From Chromobacterium alticapitis (lineage in GTDB: Bacteria; Pseudomonadota; Gammaproteobacteria; Burkholderiales; Chromobacteriaceae): a stretch of DNA of 37,178 nt. A program made the translations under genes and the position numbers. The notes under the pieces are model-generated. The model made no database searches. It saw only the letters and a list, made by a program, of their open reading frames with translations, and was not told where the DNA came from. This document shows positions 32,380 to 37,178 of this stretch, one piece after another (the first letter of the stretch is position 1; each line of letters starts with the position of its first letter). The stretch covers positions 1 to 37,178 of the forward strand of contig NZ_PQWB01000049.1 of assembly GCF_002924365.1 (NCBI RefSeq), read 5' to 3'.

Positions 32380-33747
32380 TTACAAGATGGCCAGCGTGCT
32401 TTCGAACAGCTGGTTCGCTATCGAAATCACTTTCATATTGGCCTGGTACATCTTCTGATATTCGATCAGGCTCACCGCCTCTTCATTGCTGTTGACGCCT
32501 GAGGTGCCCTGCCAGTTTTTTTCCGCTTCGGCGCGGATCACGTTGGCGGTATCCAGGCCTGCCTTGTTCTGCTGGCTGGCGATGGCCAGGTGGCCGATCA
32601 TCTGCGAATAGGCGTCGCCCAGCGTCACATTGCCGATGCCGGCCAAGGGGATGGTCTGCTGCTTGATGGCGATGATCTGCTGCAGATTGTCGTTGTTGCC
32701 GGGCTTGGCCGGATCGGCGGAGAAGCCGAGATCCGCCGGGCCGATGCCGGTGGCTTGCAACAGGCCGTGGGCCGCGCCGGGATCGAACTGGAACAGTGGC
32801 TTGCCCGGCTGGCCATTCATATCGTAACCCTGGGCCAGTTGCTGATTGACGCGGCCGGCCAGCTCGCCGGCCAGCGCGCGCACCTGGTCCTGCGCCGGGC
32901 GCAATACCTGGGTTTCAAACTGGTTGAGACCGCCAAGCTGCCCGCCCAGATCGCCGCCCGGCATGGCGTATTTCTCGCTGCCGAAGGCGAGCTTCAGCTG
33001 CTGGCTGCCATCGGGCTGGGTCTCGCTGGACAGCGTGGCCGCGGCGTCGCCGGATACCAGCGGCAAGCCGTTGGTCAGCGAAACCGACTTGCCGCCGTCA
33101 GGCTGGGCCAGCACCCGCACGTCCACCAACGAAGCCAGCGCATCGATCTGCCGGTCGCGCTCGTCCTCCAGGCCCGAGGTATTGATGCCCTGGGCGCGGG
33201 CCGCCACCAGCTTGGCGTTCAAGGCCGCCAGGTTCGCCGTGCCGCTGTTGATCTGGCTCAGCGTGGCGTTGCGCTGCTCGCCGATGGCGGCCTGCTGCGA
33301 AGTCAGCACGCCATACAGATTGTTGAAGCGCTGCGCCAGCGACCCCGCCTCGCGCACCACCTGGTCGCGCATGGTGTTGGAGTCCAGGCTGGCGGCGTTC
33401 AGCGCGGCGAAAAATTTGTCGAAACCGGTGGACAGGCTGCTGCCATCGCTGCCCATCACCTGCTCCAACTGGCTGAAATAGGGCTGGGCGGCGGATAGCG
33501 AGCCGACATTGGAGCCCGCCTGCCATTGCTGCAGATTGCGGTAGTCGTCGCTGAAGCGGCGCACGCTGGCCACCGACACGCCGTAGCCTGCGCTCAGCGG
33601 ATCGCCGGCGCCCGGCGTTTGCGTGGCCAGCACCACGCCCTGGCGCGTGTAGCCGGGCGTTTGCTGGTTGGCGATGTTCTGGCTGGCCGTGTTCAGCGCG
33701 ACCTGGGCGGCCTGCGCGCCGGTCAGCGCGTTATCGATCATGCGCAT
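32380..33747 (-). CDS. flgK: Flagellar hook-associated protein FlgK
   Basis: 455 residues, shorter than the roughly 550 of Salmonella FlgK. The N-terminal part has QVALNTASQNIANQQTPGYTRQG (a canonical hook-associated motif); the end has GVNSNEEAVSLIEYQKMYQANMKVISIANQLFESTL. FlgK is the first junction layer on the hook. The missing length lies in the variable outer domains, a loss seen in other bacteria. It starts 12 bases after the flgJ stop. Confidence 0.93.
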   Translation of the reverse strand: MRMIDNALTGAQAAQVALNTASQNIANQQTPGYTRQGVVLATQTPGAGDPLSAGYGVSVASVRRFSDDYRNLQQWQAGSNVGSLSAAQPYFSQLEQVMGSDGSSLSTGFDKFFAALNAASLDSNTMRDQVVREAGSLAQRFNNLYGVLTSQQAAIGEQRNATLSQINSGTANLAALNAKLVAARAQGINTSGLEDERDRQIDALASLVDVRVLAQPDGGKSVSLTNGLPLVSGDAAATLSSETQPDGSQQLKLAFGSEKYAMPGGDLGGQLGGLNQFETQVLRPAQDQVRALAGELAGRVNQQLAQGYDMNGQPGKPLFQFDPGAAHGLLQATGIGPADLGFSADPAKPGNNDNLQQIIAIKQQTIPLAGIGNVTLGDAYSQMIGHLAIASQQNKAGLDTANVIRAEAEKNWQGTSGVNSNEEAVSLIEYQKMYQANMKVISIANQLFESTLAIL

Positions 33748-33759
33748 GGTGGGCGATCA

Positions 33760-34182
33760 TCACTTGGAAAGGGGAAACATCGGCGCGGAAAAGGCCGCCA
33801 ATCCCTGGCCGGCGTCGCGCCCCTGCTGCAAACGGGCGACGGCCTCGTCCGCGTTCTTAACGGGAATATTCCCATCCGCCGGCAAGAGCTGAGACAAAAT
33901 CAGGTTGGCGATGCCGAAAGCGCGGCGTCCGGCCAGTTGATCGGCCAGAGCGCCGTAGGCGATGTCCTGCATATCGCCGTTGACCGAGGAGGAGGAACCG
34001 CCGTCCGCGCCGGCCACTTCCTGGGTGGCCTTGCGCATCTGCTTGAACATTTCGCGCACGAACTGCGCCTCGAACATTTCCGCGGCCTTGCCCGCCTTCT
34101 TGCGGTATTCCGGGCTGGCCGCCGCCACCGGCTGCTCGCCGCCGGCTCCGGCGGACGGATTCTGCAAATCGTTGTTCAGCAT
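33760..34182 (-). CDS. flgJ: Short rod-assembly protein FlgJ, rod-binding domain only
   Basis: 140 residues against about 310 in Salmonella. The conserved rod-binding domain is present: AAEMFEAQFVREMFKQMRKA (about 33-52), SSSSVNGDMQDIAYGALADQLAG and GIANLILSQL. The C-terminal muramidase domain is absent. The rod would still be capped, but the peptidoglycan must be opened by a separate enzyme encoded elsewhere. It sits between flgI and flgK in the standard order. Confidence 0.9.
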   Translation of the reverse strand: MLNNDLQNPSAGAGGEQPVAAASPEYRKKAGKAAEMFEAQFVREMFKQMRKATQEVAGADGGSSSSVNGDMQDIAYGALADQLAGRRAFGIANLILSQLLPADGNIPVKNADEAVARLQQGRDAGQGLAAFSAPMFPLSK

Positions 34183-34192
34183 GCGCCTCTCC

Positions 34193-35299
34193 TTAAATGA
34201 CGATCAGCTCGCCATCAATCGCCCCGGCCTGGTCCAAGGCCTGCAGGATGGCCATCACGTCGTCCGGCGTGGCGCCGGTGCGGTTGACCGCGTCTATGAT
34301 GGCGCGCAGGCTGGCCCCGGCCGGCCACTTGAACATCTGGCCCTTGCCCTGCTGCACGTCCACATTGGAATTGGGCACCACCTGGGTGGTGCCATTGCTG
34401 AACGGCCCCGGCTGGCTGACCTGGGAGGTTTCGGAAATCACCACCCGCAGGCTGCCGTGCGACACCGCCGCCGCGCGCACGGTGACGCCCTCGCTGATCA
34501 CCACGGTGCCGGTGCGCGAGTTGAACACCACGCGCGGAATGTCCGGCCCGGTGTCCACATTGAGCTTCTCCAGCCGCGCCACGAAAGCCACGCGCTCGGT
34601 CGGGTCCAGCGGCGCCTTCACTTCTATGGTGGTGGCGTTGCGGGTGCCGGCGATCTTGCCGTAACTGCGGTTGATCGCCTTCACCACATTGGTGGCGGTT
34701 TCGAAACTGGGTCGGCGCAGGCTGAGCCGCACCGAGTCGCCCTGCTCGAAATCGCTGGGAATCTCGCGCTCGATGCTGGCGCCGTTGGGGATGCGGCCGG
34801 CGGTGGGCGTGTTGACGGTGACGCTGGAGCCGCTCTTGCCTTGGGCGGACAGCCCGCCTATCACCACATTGCCCTGGGCCAGCGCGTACACCTCGCCATT
34901 GGCCGCCTTCAGCTGGGTCAACAGCAAAGTGCCGCCGCGCAGGCTTTTGGCATCGCCCAGGGACGATACCGTCACGTCTATGGTCTGGCCGCGGCTATAG
35001 CCGGGCGGCAAGCTGGCGCTGACCATCACCGCCGCCACGTTCTTGACGCGGGTGTCGGTTTTTTCCGGCATTTTCAGGCCGAACTGCTTCAGCATATTGG
35101 CCACGGATTGGCCGGAGAACTTCACCTGCGAGTTGTCGCCGGTGCCGTCCAGGCCCACGACGATGCCGTAACCTATCAGCTGGTTGTCGCGTATGCCTTC
35201 CACGTTGACCAGCTGGCGCAGCGGCTGGGCGGCGGCGGCAAACGACAACGCCGCCAGCATGGCGGCGGCGCACAGGCGCTTCAAAATTCTGGATTCCAT
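34193..35299 (-). CDS. flgI: Flagellar P-ring protein FlgI
   Basis: 368 residues, the usual length. A signal peptide (cleavage about AAA-QPL, residue 24) is followed by the signature [20 protein letters not shown]. FlgI forms the P-ring bushing around the rod in the peptidoglycan after Sec export. It starts 8 bases after the flgH stop. Confidence 0.95.
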   Translation of the reverse strand: MESRILKRLCAAAMLAALSFAAAAQPLRQLVNVEGIRDNQLIGYGIVVGLDGTGDNSQVKFSGQSVANMLKQFGLKMPEKTDTRVKNVAAVMVSASLPPGYSRGQTIDVTVSSLGDAKSLRGGTLLLTQLKAANGEVYALAQGNVVIGGLSAQGKSGSSVTVNTPTAGRIPNGASIEREIPSDFEQGDSVRLSLRRPSFETATNVVKAINRSYGKIAGTRNATTIEVKAPLDPTERVAFVARLEKLNVDTGPDIPRVVFNSRTGTVVISEGVTVRAAAVSHGSLRVVISETSQVSQPGPFSNGTTQVVPNSNVDVQQGKGQMFKWPAGASLRAIIDAVNRTGATPDDVMAILQALDQAGAIDGELIVI

Positions 35300-35307
35300 C
35301 GATCACC

Positions 35308-35961
35308 CTAGAACGGCATCAGCGGACTGACGAAAAACTTCATCAGCCACCCGGGGTTGTTGGCGTCGGCCAGCGCGCCGCTGCCGGAATAGCCGATGCG
35401 GGCGTTGGCGATGCGCAGCGAGGAAACGCGGTTGTCGGTGTCTATGTCCTCTATCCGCACATAGCCGGCCAGCTTCAGCGTTTCCTCGCCCTGGTTCAGG
35501 GTCAGTTGCTTCTCGCCCTGCACCTGCAACAAACCGTTGGGCAGCACTTTGTGCACCACCACGGTCAGCGAGCCGGCCAGCGCGTTCTGCTGGGTGGAGG
35601 TGGAGGAGCCGTTGAAGCTGCGGTTGGCGTCTATGCCGGCCTGCACATTGAACGTGCTGTTGCCCAGCAGCGACGGGCCTATCTTGGCGCCGGACTGCTT
35701 GCCGAAGGTGGTGCCGGCCTGCTTGCTGGCCTGGGTGGTTTCCTCCAGCACCACGGTCAGCACGTCGCCGGGGCGGAAGGCGCGATTGTCCGAAGTCAGC
35801 GACAAGGCGCCTGCCGGCGTGAACACGCCGCCGCCTCGCGGCGCCAGCGCCTGCTGCTGGGTCAGCTGCGGCAGCGGGTCGGGCGGCGGCGGCGCCGGCT
35901 GAAACTGGGCGCAGCCGGCCAACAGCAAGGCGGCGAGAGCGAACAGGCGCATCGGGGTCAT
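35308..35961 (-). CDS. flgH: Flagellar L-ring lipoprotein FlgH
   Basis: 217 residues. A lipoprotein signal peptide ends LLAGC (Cys16). The mature part has SLTSDNRAFRPGDVLTVVLEE and GEKQLTLNQGEETLKLAGYVR, typical of FlgH, which forms the outer-membrane L-ring bushing. The ATG overlaps the flgG stop (ATGA), so translation is coupled; an in-frame ATG 9 bases on is possible. Confidence 0.95.
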   Translation of the reverse strand: MTPMRLFALAALLLAGCAQFQPAPPPPDPLPQLTQQQALAPRGGGVFTPAGALSLTSDNRAFRPGDVLTVVLEETTQASKQAGTTFGKQSGAKIGPSLLGNSTFNVQAGIDANRSFNGSSTSTQQNALAGSLTVVVHKVLPNGLLQVQGEKQLTLNQGEETLKLAGYVRIEDIDTDNRVSSLRIANARIGYSGSGALADANNPGWLMKFFVSPLMPF

Positions 35962-36746
35962 CGCACCGACTGGCCCAGCTGCTGCAGCATATTGTCGGCG
36001 GCAGTCAGCACCTTGGTGTTCATCTCATAGGTGCGCTGCGCGGCTATCATGTCCACCATTTCTTCCACCACCTGTACATTGGAGCCTTCCAGGCTGCCTT
36101 GCTTCAGCTTGCCCAGCGCATCGGCGCCCGGATTGCCGGTGGTAGGGTTGCCGCTGGCGGCGGTTTCCTGGAACAAGTTGTCGCCCAGCGCCAACAGGCC
36201 GGTGGGATTGACGAAATTGGCCAGCGTGATTTGGCCGACATCGGTGGGCGTGGCGCTGCTGCCCTCAGTCACCGACACCGCGCCGGTCTCGCTGATCGAA
36301 ATCTTGGTGGCGGTGGCCGGAATCTTGACTTCAGGCTGCAAGGGCAGGCCCTGGGCGTTGACCAGCAGGCCGTCCGCATTCAGCTGCAACTGGCCGGCGC
36401 GGGTATAGCCGGTTTCGCCATTGCCCATCTTCACCTGCAAAAACCCCTGGCCGACGATGGCCACGTCCAGGCTCTGGCTGGTGGTGGTGAGATTGCCCTC
36501 GGTGAACACCTTCTGGCTGCCCACCAGCCGCGTGCCGTTGCCCAGCTGCACGCCGGACGGCGAGGTGTTGTTGTCGTCCACCTTGCTGCCGGGCTGGCGG
36601 TCCACCTGGTAGAACATGTCCTCGAACACCATGCGGTCGCGCTTGAAGCCGGTGGTATTGACGTTGGCCAGATTGTTGGCGATGGCGGTCAGGCGCGCGT
36701 CTTGCGCCTGAATGCCGGTCTTGCTGATCCACAGTGCCGGATTCAT
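35958..36746 (-). CDS. flgG: Flagellar distal rod protein FlgG
   Basis: 262 residues, matching the family length. The N-terminus has MNPALWISKTGIQAQDARLTAIANNLANVNTTGFKR-type rod signature (residues 1-36). The C-terminus has LEGSNVQVVEEMVDMIAAQRTYEMNTKVLTAAD, the conserved rod/hook end. FlgG makes the distal rod across the outer periplasm. It starts 12 bases after flgF and overlaps flgH. Confidence 0.96.
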   Translation of the reverse strand: MNPALWISKTGIQAQDARLTAIANNLANVNTTGFKRDRMVFEDMFYQVDRQPGSKVDDNNTSPSGVQLGNGTRLVGSQKVFTEGNLTTTSQSLDVAIVGQGFLQVKMGNGETGYTRAGQLQLNADGLLVNAQGLPLQPEVKIPATATKISISETGAVSVTEGSSATPTDVGQITLANFVNPTGLLALGDNLFQETAASGNPTTGNPGADALGKLKQGSLEGSNVQVVEEMVDMIAAQRTYEMNTKVLTAADNMLQQLGQSVR

Positions 36747-36758
36747 CTATATCCCCTA

Positions 36759-37178
36759 TCAGCCGCGCACCAGACGGTTGCCCGCCTCGTTCATGTCGCT
36801 GGCGGCGCTGAACAGTTTCATCTGCATTTCAAAATTGCGGTTGAGCGTCATGGTGGCCACCAGCTCTTCCACCGCAGACACATTGCTGCGCTCCAGGTGG
36901 CCGCTCTGAACCGTCACGGTGCCGTCCGCCGGGAACGGCGCGTTCGCGCGCGGCACGATCAAGCCGTCCGCGCTCTTGGCCAGCTCGCTCGCATCCGGTT
37001 TGACCAGCTTGAGCTTGTCCACCGGCTGCATCTCGGCGTTGCCGGGATTCAGCACCGAGACCGTGCCGTCGGCGGCGATGCTGGCTTTGAGATAGCCCTC
37101 GGGCAGGCGAATCGGACCGCCGTCGCCCAGCACCGGGTGGCCGTTGACGCTGAGCGCGCCATCCGCGCCGGTCTGCAG
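36759..37178 (-). CDS. flgF: Flagellar proximal rod protein FlgF (5' end cut by window edge)
   Basis: The last 139 codons are present; the reading frame is open to the window edge, so the N-terminus lies outside. A GTG at 37131-37133 is an internal Val codon and not a start. Recognisable parts are VNGHPVLGDGGPI and the end HLERSNVSAVEELVATMTLNRNFEMQMKLFSAASDMNEAGNRL, characteristic of FlgF. FlgF is a proximal rod component. It precedes flgG in the standard flgFG order. Confidence 0.92.
   Translation of the reverse strand: MQTGADGALSVNGHPVLGDGGPIRLPEGYLKASIAADGTVSVLNPGNAEMQPVDKLKLVKPDASELAKSADGLIVPRANAPFPADGTVTVQSGHLERSNVSAVEELVATMTLNRNFEMQMKLFSAASDMNEAGNRLVRG

Noticed and set aside
33962-35311. 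A 449-codon plus-strand open frame opposite flgI and flgJ
   Set aside because: The minus strand encodes textbook FlgI and FlgJ; the antisense frame is low complexity.
37131-37133. GTG as the start of a short flgF
   Set aside because: The frame stays open to the window edge and encodes FlgF-like sequence before this codon, so it is an internal Val.

Overview
The window is GC-rich, densely packed bacterial DNA. Its gene families (flgFGHIJKL flagellar genes, a dCache chemoreceptor, PPK2, SulP, LytS/LytTR, HD-GYP) suggest a motile Gram-negative betaproteobacterium, probably Chromobacterium or a close relative in the Chromobacteriaceae. That placement is inferred from gene content and codon style; no rRNA or tRNA gene is present to fix it. 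I saw no insertion sequence, CRISPR array or prophage.

Layout. 1-1250: a small exported protein with a sharp promoter/operator, and a GNAT acetyltransferase. 1430-3265: a protein with two HD-GYP-type domains and a small coupled partner. 3270-4883: an unknown internally duplicated protein behind a sigma-28-type promoter. 5018-8921: a Cof-like HAD phosphatase, an RhtA-like exporter overlapping a second unusual HAD phosphatase, and a divergent GhrA-type reductase. 9270-13921: an uncharacterised GNAT-like protein, a SulP anion transporter, and a HupE/UreJ-like membrane protein paired with a YHYH-domain secreted protein. 14078-19947: a tight six-gene minus-strand operon (ABC ATPase, FtsX-type permease, LolA-like periplasmic protein, outer-membrane barrel, LytS-like kinase, LytTR regulator). 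20153-25843: PPK2, a cysteine-free molybdopterin-fold exported protein coupled to a hybrid histidine kinase, and a chemoreceptor. 25892-30310: a LysE/Lrp divergent pair, asparagine synthetase and an exported phospholipase D-family protein. 30428-37178: the distal part of a flagellar operon, running right to left from flgF (cut by the window edge) through flgG, H, I, J, K, L to an unknown last gene, then a terminator.

How the parts may work together. The flagellar operon builds the distal rod, L and P rings and the hook-filament junction. The chemoreceptor, HD-GYP protein (cyclic-di-GMP turnover) and sigma-28-linked unknown gene fit a motility/biofilm theme. The six-gene operon looks like an envelope export system (energy source, periplasmic carrier, outer-membrane barrel) that carries its own two-component regulator.

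The best candidates for undescribed biology are the six-gene export/sensor operon, the sigma-28-linked duplicated protein, the unknown last gene of the flagellar operon, and the cysteine-free molybdopterin-fold protein paired with a hybrid kinase. All functions are read from sequence motifs and context only.
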